From Phoronis australis (taxonomy: Eukaryota > Phoronida > Phoronidae): a DNA stretch of 64,000 nt. The notes below the pieces were generated by a model. It did not search any database, was not told where the DNA came from, and worked only from the letters and a program-made list of their open reading frames with translations. Positions 11,871 to 23,229 of the stretch are shown piece after piece; within the stretch, counting starts at the first letter, position 1, and every line of letters begins with the position of its first letter. The DNA lies in contig NMRA01000298.1 in NCBI GenBank assembly GCA_002633005.1, forward strand, positions 235,887-299,886, read 5' to 3'. Made by a program: the position numbers and the translations under genes.

Positions 11871-13058
11871 AAGGCCCATATCCATGCAAAGCCGTATGTT
11901 CAGTGTACGCATTTGCGCCAAGTCTATCGTCGCGGGGGACGTTGTATTCTGTAAGCGCCTCCTATAGTGGATTAAAAGGACAGCGGAGTTTGAACCTGAC
12001 ACTTGTGCAGCCCATAGTACGTCAAACTCTTATTCTACGCAAAAACACATTCATTTTTCAAAGAAAACGTATTTTTTCAAAGTTTAAATGTCAAATCCTG
12101 ACTCTGTTTTAAGCCTCCGAAGGTGAAGTTGCACTAGTGACGTACATGACAAGGTCACGTGTCGTTATTTTTCCCTATGTGACAGCTATTTAGCAATAGC
12201 GGAGTAAATTCAATTCGCCGATAATGGAAACCAGACCAGGTCAGAATCAATAAGAGGCTTTATGTTTAATGGGAAACTAGTTATTGAACGTGTAAACAGC
12301 ATAATTACACGATTTTTGTTGTGAAATTAGCAACGAATTGTTTCTCCACATCAAATATTTAGTCGGCTGAGGCAACACTTCGCGGATTTTTTTGGACAGG
12401 TTATTTTTCTACTGCCATGTTGAGAAATTTGGACTGCGAACGAATGGAGGGAGTTTGCACTCAGGCTTTTTTATCTTTGTACCTTTCACAAAGTTGGTGA
12501 CTATCATATAGCAACTGGTTAGTCATAAGAAGCCGTAGGTTTAAATTTTGCATCGACAACAAGTCTTGTAACAGATTCTTTGCACCCGAAACTGTAAAAT
12601 TTTGTACCGTAGAGCTCTAGATCTATAAGCCCTATGTAGGAATCTGGGGTGGTACGGCTTTGGTTCGCATTGTTACATGCACCTCCAGCGCATTTCAATG
12701 GCGGTCGAGAAAAATGGTGACGGAATACACAGCTAACTCAATTTTGGTACCTGAAATTTGCGAATATTTTACGCAGCAGGTAAGAACATAATCTAAACAT
12801 TTTCTCAATGAACTAAAAATCTTTTAGCGATTAAAATTGGAAAGAATTTTTTGTGACTTGTAACTTATTAATATGACCTGGATTTATAAAATCCAACTTG
12901 GGATTTAAGCTAGGTCGCAAATTGCTACCTGGCGATTTCCATAGCGTCGAACGCTCAACATGCAAATTGTATTCTGAATATCACTAGCTCTACTCAAATA
13001 AGCACAGTGATAATGATTATAATGAGAAGAAGCCCGTGTTCAATACTCACGATACAAC

Positions 13059-13153
13059 TGTACTTCCGATGTGTCCGTTGCCTGTACCGCCCACTACCAC
13101 CACAGATGAAAGTTGTAGGCTGCTCGGGCAGTCACTGCTGTCACAAGCCACGA
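13059..13153 (-). pseudogene. Relic exon 10, shortened
   Basis: Starts VVACDSSDCPSS and ends GNGHIGST; about 12 bp shorter than the 107-bp exon of A and B, with the WWW run broken and a weak GTTGTA donor. Confidence 0.72.
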
Positions 13154-13906
13154 CTGTTATCAGTCAAACACGACAGGCTATGTATTAACTGAAGACCGCT
13201 TCATTGTATATTCGATTCACTATTCATCCGAACGGATGACAGTACGTGTACCTATATTCTATGTGCTGCCGGTCCAGCTGCTGCAATATGAGAGAAAATG
13301 AACTTTCGACTATTAGGTCCAATACGGACGCTAAGATTTCTCAATTTAATTCGTTTAGGAAAACATAGTTTAAGTAACTTACATTGTAAAAAAATTGATC
13401 ACCAGCAGGTGTCGGTATTTTACAATCACAATTTTAATTCATATTAATCCAATGGTCTATTTGCCGTCACTTTGAAGTCATAGCCAGATTGTTTCGAAAC
13501 ACGGGCGCAATTTTAGTAGCGTCCAATTTGCGTGTCTCGTAGTTTCTGCTTCTAAGTAAATACAACTTCAAGCTCCGTATCACTGGGTTTTTATGGAATG
13601 CATGTACAAAAGCAGTTCACACATGTCTTTGCCTCATCCACAGTGCAGCAACTCATGCAAACACGGCGAGATAGAGATGAAACACTTTTACTTAGAATGA
13701 GGTGAATACACGCATTAACGAAAGTACTTCTGTGATTATATAGAAGACCTAAATTTTCTGACCATTATCAAAAAGGCCCCGCAAAAGAAATCATTCAACA
13801 AGAATTTTGCAAAACATTCATTCCCTGAAATATTTGTCCGGAAAAGAAAGTAAACCAAAAGACAAAACAATGTCGCGCTGGTCACTGAGAAGTTGGAGTA
13901 ATTTGC

Positions 13907-14062
13907 CTGCGCTGACGTCAAGGTCGTATAGGATCTCCTCGACAAACCCTGTTTCTCTGATTCCAGCCTGTGTAACCATCCATGCTGTCATGCTACCTGG
14001 TGATATGTATCTCAATAGACCCCCTAAAGTTCTTGCCCCGATATTATTGCGCATACCATCAA
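13907..14062 (-). pseudogene. Relic exon 9 with compensating frameshifts
   Basis: Reads IDGMRNNIGA, runs out of frame through the centre, and returns to VEEILYDLDVSAG. The nucleotide sequence around MDGYTGWNQR is recognisable in another frame. The conserved Cys is Arg, and the donor is GC instead of GT. Confidence 0.78.
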
Positions 14063-15502
14063 CTGAGTAAAAAGGTATTTCAGTTATAGTAAAGTCTACC
14101 TTAATCTGTAACACGTGCAGCTTATACCCATAACATCACTGCATCGGTCGAAGGCAATAACCTGACAAATCCAAGTAATTACCGTGTTTATCGGGCCAGA
14201 TTGCAAGTAAAAAGCATGCTACATCTGTACAAGGAGAACTACATGAATGTTTGTCCACGTACTCTAACACTACTCTAATTCGTCCAATGTGTCTTGGAAA
14301 ACTTCCCTCGTCGCCAAGCTAAACTGGCGTCGGTAAACTCTGTTGCATTAAGTATGGTATTAATTACATTCCAACGATCAAATTTCTTTTTAAAATGAAA
14401 ACAAAAAGATTCCCAACAAAAATTAAATATCGGATATGTCTTCAGGTGAAATTTGTTTCAGTTTATACATAGTTTTACATTAAATTTATTGCAGTTGATA
14501 TTAAAATTTTAAAAACTAAGCGCATAGTCAATATGGAGAGAAGCTAAAGCAGCCTATTGCTGACGCAGTACATGTACATGTACATCACTAGTGAAACCTA
14601 GCGGAGCAAAAAGCTCCTGCGAGAACGTAACTTTCAAAAGAAAGATGGCGCTGCACAGTTGAGGCAGGTTGTCACTTAAGCGTTGGGATGTGGCACACTT
14701 GAAGAAAGTTTATAGGTTTGTATTGTAGGTGGGTTTAACGAATCTAGTTTACTCGTGCTTGCGAACACCTACCTGTATGACACTCCAAATAATAGTCTAA
14801 TTATGTACACAGGGAAAGAAAACGTTGGACGAAGAAAGAAAATTTCAGCGAAGTAGTCTTATCAAGTAGGTTGAGACTGTTTTATATTTTTGAACTTTGG
14901 AAAAGTGCTTTCACTCAGACTTTTTGCATTTATAATAAATTTGGTGCACACTTAAAGCAGCATTAAACTCGCCTTTCATCGGAAAGACCAACGTTTGAAA
15001 TTGGTTTTAAACTGTTTTTAGTAAAATTAAATATGATTCCGGGGTTTCAAAAGAGTTGATAATTAGTGATGATCTATCTGCAATGAGATGCCGCAGAAAT
15101 CGCTTAGAATTTGATTCCATAGTTTATACCCATCTGTTGCTGATTGGGTTACGGGAGCAAAAATGAGCATTCGTTCATAGCGATATCAAAGATAACAAAC
15201 TTGCATCATTGTTTTCATTAAAGTTTAACTTTTATGTAGAAGGCATTTAAGGTACAATTATTTGATAGCTTAAACAAAGCAGAATCGTTAAGAACATGTT
15301 TTAAAGGTATTTAGAAAACCATATTCAGAAATCACATGATCTCAAAAGTTTATTTGAATTCTTATTTGACATTGCTGAGATATCAGATGATAACCCGGTG
15401 TTACCAATATTTTTGACATTTTCCTAGGATTACTCGGGACCTAAATCTCCACTGAAATAGCAATTTTCGAAGAAAGTATCAACATTCAACAGTTGCACTT
15501 AC

Positions 15503-15687
15503 TTCCGCCGGTGTCGTCATTTGAGTGCAAGTGAGCGTCAGTAGCACCTAAGGTGCCAGGGCTTGTACAGGTGTGGCCGTCGAACAGGACCGTGTAGCGC
15601 AGGGCCCCGTGGCCGTGCAAGTAGATATTGGCCAGGAACAGAATTCTTATGGCCGTGGCCGGCTGCTCTTTTGTAGTGGTAGAATGT
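15503..15687 (-). pseudogene. Relic exon 8 with frameshift and deletion
   Basis: Begins TFYHYKRAA, then one extra base shifts the frame; in the shifted frame it continues IRILFLANIYLHGHGALRY and FDGHTCTSPGTLGATDAH. It is 185 bp against 202 in genes A and B, having lost part of the NVVD-x-THD loop. Confidence 0.82.
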
Positions 15688-16486
15688 CTAAAATTAATAG
15701 CTTATTGGTGTTATTCACGGTACAGCTTTAAAGTGTTCTAAGATTGACAGAGGTGTCACGCCAATCATTTCTGGTGAAAGAAATGAGCCACGTAAATACG
15801 AATCTTACATTGTGACAGTTTCGGTAGTAGCCTGAGTCTGAGCCAGCTTATTTAATGATTTTATATTACACAGATTCGATGCGATAGGAATCAAGAGAAA
15901 TTACAAATGAAAATACACTCCTTTTATTCATATAGTGATTAATTCTTCTTCCATGCTTGTGTCAGAAGATATTTTTATAAATGACCTGCGTCGAAGTTGA
16001 CGTGTGTGACTCTTAGGTGAATTTGCTTTCGCCCGAAATGACCTATTTTGTACATGCGCTCTCTAACTGAATGGATATCCAAATGGTAGCAACATGGGGC
16101 ATCTTATTTTTTATACGAGAGCGCGTCTGTTGATTTGTGTAACTAACGTGAACGTTTTTGTTTTGTTTACGGAACATAATACGCGGGATCAGATGAGGAC
16201 TGTTTTACCAAACAAGTAATGGCAGTGAGATCTATTTGGAGGTCACGTTTAATACATGCAAGTGTGACTGTACGTTTACTGAAAATATTTGTAAAATAGA
16301 AGTAGCTGAACATTTTCTAAAGTTGATAAATTTTGTAAACGATTATTCGGAGGACGTTTATCTTCCATAATATTTTATATTCTACAATTTAAGCATATAC
16401 ACCTGTATCACTGATGAGATGGGATACTGTATGTGTTCTGTTTGCCAAATAAAGATGTCTAAATGCTTTGGTAGTTGAACATGTAC

Positions 16487-16569
16487 ATAATCATGACCAT
16501 TGTCTTTTCCGCTTACACCAGTCCACGTGAACTACTGGATACTGAATCGAGATAATTTCGGGCAGGTTC
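16487..16569 (-). pseudogene. Relic exon 7 with nonsense codon
   Basis: Keeps the full 83 bp and GTCPKLSRFSIQ, then TAG in place of the CAG of gene A, then FTWTGVSGKDNGHDY. The acceptor AG has become GG. Confidence 0.8.
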
Positions 16570-17039
16570 CCAAGAAGGCAAAATGCAATCCATTGCTCAA
16601 TGTCAATATATTTAATAGGACACAAAAAGGCCAAATATCCAAACAGCTTACCATTTCTTGATCTGTTGAGAATTTAGTTGTCATGTTCGTGAGGCATGTG
16701 TACAAGTGAGTTGAGACCACTTCATTTTTTTCTAACATACATTTTAAATTCAACTCGGTGCAAACTTTTCCTTAGCAACAAAAAGTCTCCAATTTTGACG
16801 ATGGAATAAGGCACATACCTCATAACGAGGTAATAAAATGCTTCCCTCAGAGTGGGCCCGAAAATGGCCCTCAATTTCAGAGTCCGATCTAAGAAACCAC
16901 AAGCAAATTTCGGCATATCTACCTACATGCGGCCACCTACATGTATGTGTTGAATGAAGAAAATTATGTAGCAATGACAATAACACTGCAAAAAATCAGT
17001 AGCACGAATAAATGGCATCCCTAAGTCAGACCATCTATT

Positions 17040-17590
17040 GAACTTGAACAAGAGCGTTGTCTGGACTATACATATACCTCGGACTGTGCCAGTTTTGGTC
17101 AAAGCAGAAAAGCGGCAGTCATGACTGGCCCTCTCTACCAGGAAGGAAATTATCAAAATTTTGGACACTCGGATCTCTTCGGCTACCGGCCTTTACGATA
17201 GTAGTTTTGTCTCTTGGCTACTTCGACCACACTGGACACCTCGGCCTCGTGTTTAGTCTAATATGAGATTGGTTGGCGACGAAGCACCCTTTCAGCCATT
17301 GGGGGCAAAAATCCCTTGCAGGCACATTCAAAAAGATAGGTAAAAACAGTTTAAAATATGGTTTCCCATTTCTCAGTCGTCTTTTTGGAGTAGAAATGAG
17401 GCACAGGATATTGTTATGGAAAACGCAGTGGCACCTAACGACGTCACCATTACAACCAAAGCCATTGTGATTGCGCATGACTATACGATGTATAGTTACA
17501 CTGTATTTGACACTAAGCGCTACTGCAAACGGTAACATGCAAGCTGATCCGTCGTCTTCACAGCATAGCTCATAGCTCAACACGGTTTAC
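17040..17590. other. Intron relic matching gene A intron 6
   Basis: Counterpart of 29,640-30,195, in the same place relative to exons 6 and 7. Confidence 0.6.
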
Positions 17591-18110
17591 CAGCACATAA
17601 AACGTACCCATGATGTAAATTGTAGATCATTTTTTTCTTTCCTGGCTTTATTAAATCGTATTTCACTTGATGGATTGGTAAGTCCCCTCCGTCTTACATT
17701 CTTTCATGGTATAACAGGGTACGTTCATGAGAGATAGTTCATTGACCACTAAAGCCATATTGTTGTTTGAGTGCCCTACACTAAGCAACTAGAATTCAAA
17801 ATGTAGCTTGTTAGGTAAAATTAAGGATTATGACTTTTAAGCCAGGTAGTAGTCAATGCCATCCGACATGCTAATGATATTGACGAAGAATAAAAACTTA
17901 AATGATGACAACGTCCGAGTCCCCACTTGAATCTGGATATCTTTTGAAATGTCTGGTGCTTGGATTTATTAACTCTTGTATGTAATACACTGATAACAAC
18001 CTTTGTAATTCACGATTTCTCACTTGGACAATTTCCCAATCGCGGTCGTTATCTTGATCAGAGGTGGCTGAACACCACAGTTGAGTATGGTTCATCTTAA
18101 TACACTCACT

Positions 18111-18948
18111 CATAGGTGGATTTAGGGGGGCCCAGCCCCCCCCCCCNGGGGGGGGGGGGCTCAGATCAAAATTCAGTTCGGAACACGGCGCAATCGTAAC
18201 GGAACTATGGCAAAGTATAGACTCCCGCGACATGTCGGGAGACCGGCAGTGGCGCTGCGCACTACGACTGCGTTTCCGTCGTCTGCTTCACTTTTAAATG
18301 AAGAAATTTACTTCATTTTTTAAAGAAAATAGAATATGAGTGACCATGAAAAACAGAAGCTATTGGTAAGATGTGAATTTTAACCGAAGCTGTTGTGAAT
18401 CACTCAGAAACTCATAATTCTCTCTTTGTCAAACCTTAACTTAAGACGAGTTCCAAAGCAATTGCGTCATTCATTAATGCCAATACAAAAATGGATTTGG
18501 TCTTTTGGGCATTTGAAGACTATTTTAAATACAACATTTTTTATACGAACTGGTTGCACAAAATATAAACAAGTAATATTACAAAAAGAAGTAGGTTTCG
18601 CCCGCATACTCTGTGGACCATAAATAAGTAAAGTCTCTTAGTATCAAATTACAAGTGAAGTCCTGGTGGTGCAGTGGTAAAGCACACGCGCTCTATACGT
18701 CAGGTCTGGAGTTCGAGATTGTGTTGAATGCAGTTTTTCGAGTTTGACACGTTCTCCGTATTTTTTTGTTGTTTTTTTGGAAAATACTTCAAGAATCAAG
18801 GGAAACGCTTGATTTTAAGAGAAAAAACAGAAATTCCCCCTCCCTACCTCCCCCCAATCGGTGCTATGCGCATCTACAATGTTGCTTTGCGCAAATGTTT
18901 ACAGACAAAATGTTGGCCCCCCTTTTTGATATTCTAGATCCGCCAGTG
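18111..18948. mobile_element. Insertion splitting the relic FN2 exon, hAT-like ends
   Basis: The insertion has short imperfect inverted ends: CATAGGTGGATTTAGG on the left and, on the reverse strand of the right, CACTGGCGGATCTAG. Flanks share only a short CACT, so the target duplication is eroded or short. It contains a C/G homopolymer run with one N at 18,147, and a tRNA-like segment. No transposase is visible. hAT-like origin is inference from the end sequences. Confidence 0.6.
18660..18737 (+). repeat. tRNA-like Pol III promoter segment (SINE head or tRNA relic)
   Basis: Contains an A-box-like TGGTGCAGTGG, then about 35 bases later a B-box-like GAGTTCGAGAT, followed by a T5 tract. The pairing expected for a real tRNA acceptor stem is not evident, so a tRNA-derived SINE fragment is more likely than a functional tRNA gene. 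Confidence 0.45.
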
Positions 18949-19033
18949 CCACTGTACGTCACGGCCTTGTAAACGAACGGAAACGTGCACGGTGATCCAT
19001 CGAGAATACCGACATAAGTTGGCAGGTTAGTTT

Positions 19034-22000
19034 CTGGGAATTAAATGTTTTAGAAACATTATACATGTAAGCAAGAGTACGTGGACGCTTTAGTATTTAT
19101 GTATCAGGCGTCATACACATACTTCCAGTGAAATTCGTTGTCAAGGTTTAGCAGTCAACTTGGCCAAATACATTTTAGTCAATGGCCTGTAATAACATTA
19201 ATTCACAATCAATTAATTAATAAAAATGATTGGAGTGTCTGTAATTACGAATGGCTATTGAAACGCTCTTCGCGGTCCACGAAGCGAATGTTTGATTCAG
19301 ACCAACAAAAGTTACATGAACATTTAGCACGAACATCATTATGACGTATTGGACCCAATTTGACGACATGTCTATTCTTATTTCCACCTCCAAATAGCGA
19401 CATCTACTGCCATTACACGTGCTCCTTACTCTGACAAGAAGTGATTTCTGGGCTTGAAAACAATTGTCCGTTTGTTTTTCTTTGAAATAATTTTTGGCGG
19501 ACAAATTGACACCCCGTAACACTCGAAGTTTACAACCTAATCTTAAGAAGTAACGATCCGATAATTCTTTAAAAACCCTGAAATCACACTCATTTGACTA
19601 AGGGATAATTTGAGACCAGTTTCATAACGGAAAGTAGTCTACACCAAAACTCAAGCTCTGTAAATTCCGTTACCACTCAAAAGTTTCGAAAAAGTTTAAG
19701 AACTTACGATTTTTTACTAACCACAAATTCAAGCTGTACTTGCATTTGGCTTTGTCAAAGCAAAGACCGAATTAAACCTTATATTTTCATCAAATCGGAC
19801 TTCTGTGATACAGGTGATCTACCGTTGAGGGATTCGATTTCTGTTACAAACAACACTATCAATTTATTCAATGAATGTGAAATCATATTTGATCTTGAAG
19901 AAATTAACAGTTCTTTGTTTTTGGCTTCGACAGCATTTGGATATTACATTATTGTGGTTTACAATAAAGAGCGGTATATGGCTACACAGACTTGTGAGGC
20001 TTTGATAGAAAGTGTACAAGAATTGCCGTGGCCAGGTTTTGGTGCATACAAGACATGTCTATGCCGGTCTTATGTTCACTTTTAAATTCATATTGAAAAT
20101 TGTTGTTAAATAATATGCACAAATCCCTAAAATTCCTTGTTCCTTGATTGAAATAACATTCTAACCCCATATAGTTCTCACTGTGTTTTTTATGTGACTT
20201 GTTAAAAGACTGTCTTTAAGACAAAAATGACTTTTTTAACAACTTAATATAGCTATAAACATCTTCTCGTTTCAAAGGGGGACCTAAACCTCTGCAATTC
20301 ATTGAGGAAATGCTAATCGTTGTGTTGCAATAGGTACTGAAATTACCTGCAATTGCGATGCGCTGAAACAAAGAGGAGCCATAAGAACTGCCTGAGGCAA
20401 CGGAGACCACTAGGTATGACGGTGAGTACAGTTACACACAAACTGAAACTGGGGATTAACAAGCACATGTATAAGTAAAACTACAAAGTGAATCCAAGTC
20501 AAAACGGCAAAAGGTGCGCAGCGTAGTGTACTCACTAAAAACCTATAGCATGGCTCCATGTCATCGGTCCATAAGAATACAAGTCATGTACCTATCACTC
20601 ACAAGAGTTAATCACTTACAGACAGGGGATCACCACTCATCAGTTATAGTTACTGAATGTGCCAGTTGGCCTGTTAACAGGGTACGTATTGAGTACGTAC
20701 TCTGAGAGTACGCCCGTGACAACCGAATGTACATTCTGTAGTGTGTGGAGATACGCACTCCAGTGATACTCAACAATACGATTTAATGACAAGAAATGAT
20801 TAAACTTGATTCATAAAAAGTCACCGGGAAAGTTCTTGTACCTTATGTAGTACATGTAGCTAACAAGCAATATTTTTCACTGTCACTGGAACAGTCCATC
20901 AATTCCTCTATGACCCATGACAGCGTTTTTCCGTTCAGTGACTTTACCAGACGTAGGGGGTTGTGAGCGTGTGATTACATCTAGCTTCTTTATTAACTGC
21001 CAAGCACAATCTTTTGTCTGTTATGACAAATTATCTTCCAGGCTTATTTCACACCACGACTGAACTCCGTCAAACCCAGAGTGAATTCTTGGTACATTCG
21101 AAAAGAATAGATTATCTTAACTTCGGTTGCAGTTGGAAGATTTTGGAGATTCAAAAGCTAAACATGATCACTATTTGAAGAGGATTTCAAAAATGCTATT
21201 GGTTCATGTTCAAATATGCTATAACTTAACTTTTATTTTTAACAGCACAGCCCAGTAAGGTTAGATACGATCTTATTGAAGATTAGAGCAATTATCGAAC
21301 AAAAGAGAGCTGGCCAACCAACCATGAATGCTAGAATGGAGTTTATCAGTCGTGTAAAATATTGGCTACAGGGGTAAACTTCCAAACTTGTTGTTGGGCT
21401 ATAGACTCGAACAAGTTGGGAGCAACGGGAGAACGCCGTAATGCAGTTTGTCGCTATTCGGCGAAGGTTTCATTTTCAAACCTGTTGCAGCCATGAGTCA
21501 CTGGAACAGAACGTTGCTAAGCACAATGCTGTCCTTAGAGAAATCTTCACTCACACAGAAGTTTGTGCCTTTCAACACAAACCGAGCACACCAAACAGTC
21601 TCAATTTGCTTGTATAAATCGAACTTTGCTGTAATGGGCACAAAATTTGCGAAATACCCATTTTCGGAACTGAACGAGGGACTTCTCGAAGGAAAAAGCT
21701 TGATAAAGGGAGTATTTCGTCAAGTTGGAAAGAATTAAATACATCGAATGCCACTTAAGGCCGGTGTCTCTCCATGCGTAGAAGCGCAGAAGTATATATA
21801 TCAACGTGATTGATGTTTTAGTCATAATTTTCTGAACAGATTGCGTCTCTACTGGCCGGCAAATTACTGCGTCGTGAATGGTACACCAGATTTATTCACT
21901 TTCCTTTCAATTATCTGTTAAACTTTTGTCACACTAACAACCACTGGTCAAGGAGTTCTTCATTTTTCTTGGATAGGTCATAGGCATTATCGGTGGTGCT

Positions 22001-22901
22001 GATTGTCATAATTCTAGTCTGCCTGGCCACCGTGTGACTTTGGAAAAGAGGATAAAGGTCTGACCAATTAGAGTAAATGAAATTACCGTCTCGCCATCTT
22101 AATCGAAGTCAAACAGGTGAAATCTTCCTACGTAAGCGAAAAGCTACCTATAATTAAATTAACCAATGAAATCCGTTTGAAACAAATTTTAATGTAAATT
22201 TCGTTCCGAGATGTAAATTCTGTTTTCAAAAGCGGTATTTCCTGGTTTTCTGATTTTCTAACGTTGATGTACATTGAAAGTAAATCTTTTAGCGTTTTTG
22301 GTTTCAAAACAAAGCGTCATACTCCAACTTTTACACGTACGTTTCATAATGAAATAACAAAAAATTCGAGATTACCAACACCACTATTGAGCAACATGCA
22401 TTTCAGTTTTAAATGTGCCTCATGAGAATGTGCAAAATACCGCGATTACTGTCATTGGAATAAGGTTATGTTGTTTGAGATTAGTGAAATATGTTAAGTT
22501 CATGTGAGGAATCTGAGACAAACTCAGAATTGCAGTTTGGATTAAGCCTCGACTAATCACTTGGCTTGGGGTTTCCTATTGTTAATGTGATGATTTTATG
22601 AATTTTTATGTCGCATGTTGTTATTTAATGCCAAAAAAACAAAAAGGTGAGGTAAAATAACCATTTTCAAATATATTATTTTGTTTTTTGAAAATGAAAA
22701 TTGTAGTAAATGTCGTAAAATGTGACTGCTTTTCAGCTTTTTGGCTGTGTCGAACGCCATTAATTTCCGCATATTGCCGGCAATTAATACAGTGATTACA
22801 TGAGAAAACTAAGAATGAGACAAATCGAGAAGGAGTAAGCGTAAGGCAACGAGAAATTTGTAAAACACCATTCACGCCGCCAAAAAGTATGTCAACACAG
22901 C
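19034..22901. other. Spacer between gene A and the decayed copy
   Basis: No exon relics of units 1-5 were recognised here. Short open frames (for example 19,825-20,085) have no recognisable product. The part next to gene A includes its 3' flank, which resembles the flank of the decayed copy at 7.1-7.3 kb. Confidence 0.5.
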
Positions 22902-22907
22902 TTTATT
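22902..22907 (-). promoter_or_regulatory. Probable polyadenylation signal of gene A
   Basis: AATAAA on the minus strand, 177 bp past the TAA of gene A. The decayed copy has the same hexamer in the same relative place (7,301-7,306). Confidence 0.55.
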
Positions 22908-23083
22908 AAAGTAAAGCGATTTGGTATAAATTCTTAACAATCCGTATACATTTCCAGTCACCAGGGGGCGAGAAAGACGGAATCTCATAACTCCCACTGT
23001 GAGGGGTGGATGCATACATCATGTTTATCCCTAAGGTCAATGTCAGTTGAGCAATTGCGCTACTTGCTCAAACTGCACGTGCG

Positions 23084-23229
23084 TTAGTTCACGGTGAAGA
23101 CTTCGTTGACCACCAGACGACAGCTGGTATCCCAGCACGTGTAGGCCTCGTTGTAGCTGTGACCAGGACACGTCTGCACGTAAAGTCTTATGTTATAGCT
23201 TCCTGCTGGAAGACTGCAGAACCCGCCAA
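23084..23229 (-). CDS. Gene A exon 12: end of CTHRC1-like domain 3 and stop
   Basis: The last coding exon encodes GGFCSLPAGSYNIRLYVQTC, then PGHSYNEAYTCWDTSCRLVV and NEVFTVN before TAA. Where gene B has TGW...TSR, gene A has TCW...TSC, so two new cysteines lie in the terminal motif. A possible AATAAA follows about 180 bp downstream. Confidence 0.85.

Larger units (their letters stand above)
7466..19033 (-). pseudogene. Decayed paralogue: relics of exons 6-12
   Basis: Seven relic exons lie in the same order and orientation as exons 6-12 of genes A and B: 19033-18024 (exon 6, split by an insertion), 16569-16487 (7), 15687-15503 (8), 14062-13907 (9), 13153-13059 (10), 9850-9625 (11), 7611-7466 (12). 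They carry at least eight in-frame stops, frameshifts, a lost acceptor and changed donors. I found no trace of exons 1-5 between 19,034 and 22,900. Intron spacing and some intron sequence match gene A, so this arose by tandem genomic duplication, not retrotransposition. Confidence 0.85.
18024..19033 (-). pseudogene. Relic exon 6 (FN2), interrupted by an insertion
   Basis: The first half (19033 to about 18949) reads TNLPTYVG, SPCTFPFVYKAVTYS; the second half (about 18110 to 18024) reads ECIKMNHTQLWCSATSDQDN. About 840 bp of foreign DNA separates them, exactly inside the FN2 domain. Four point changes also hit conserved FN2 positions (for example W-G replaced near the end). Confidence 0.82.

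Noticed and set aside
18660-18737. Functional tRNA gene
   Set aside because: A- and B-box-like words are present, but I cannot form acceptor, anticodon and T stems together.
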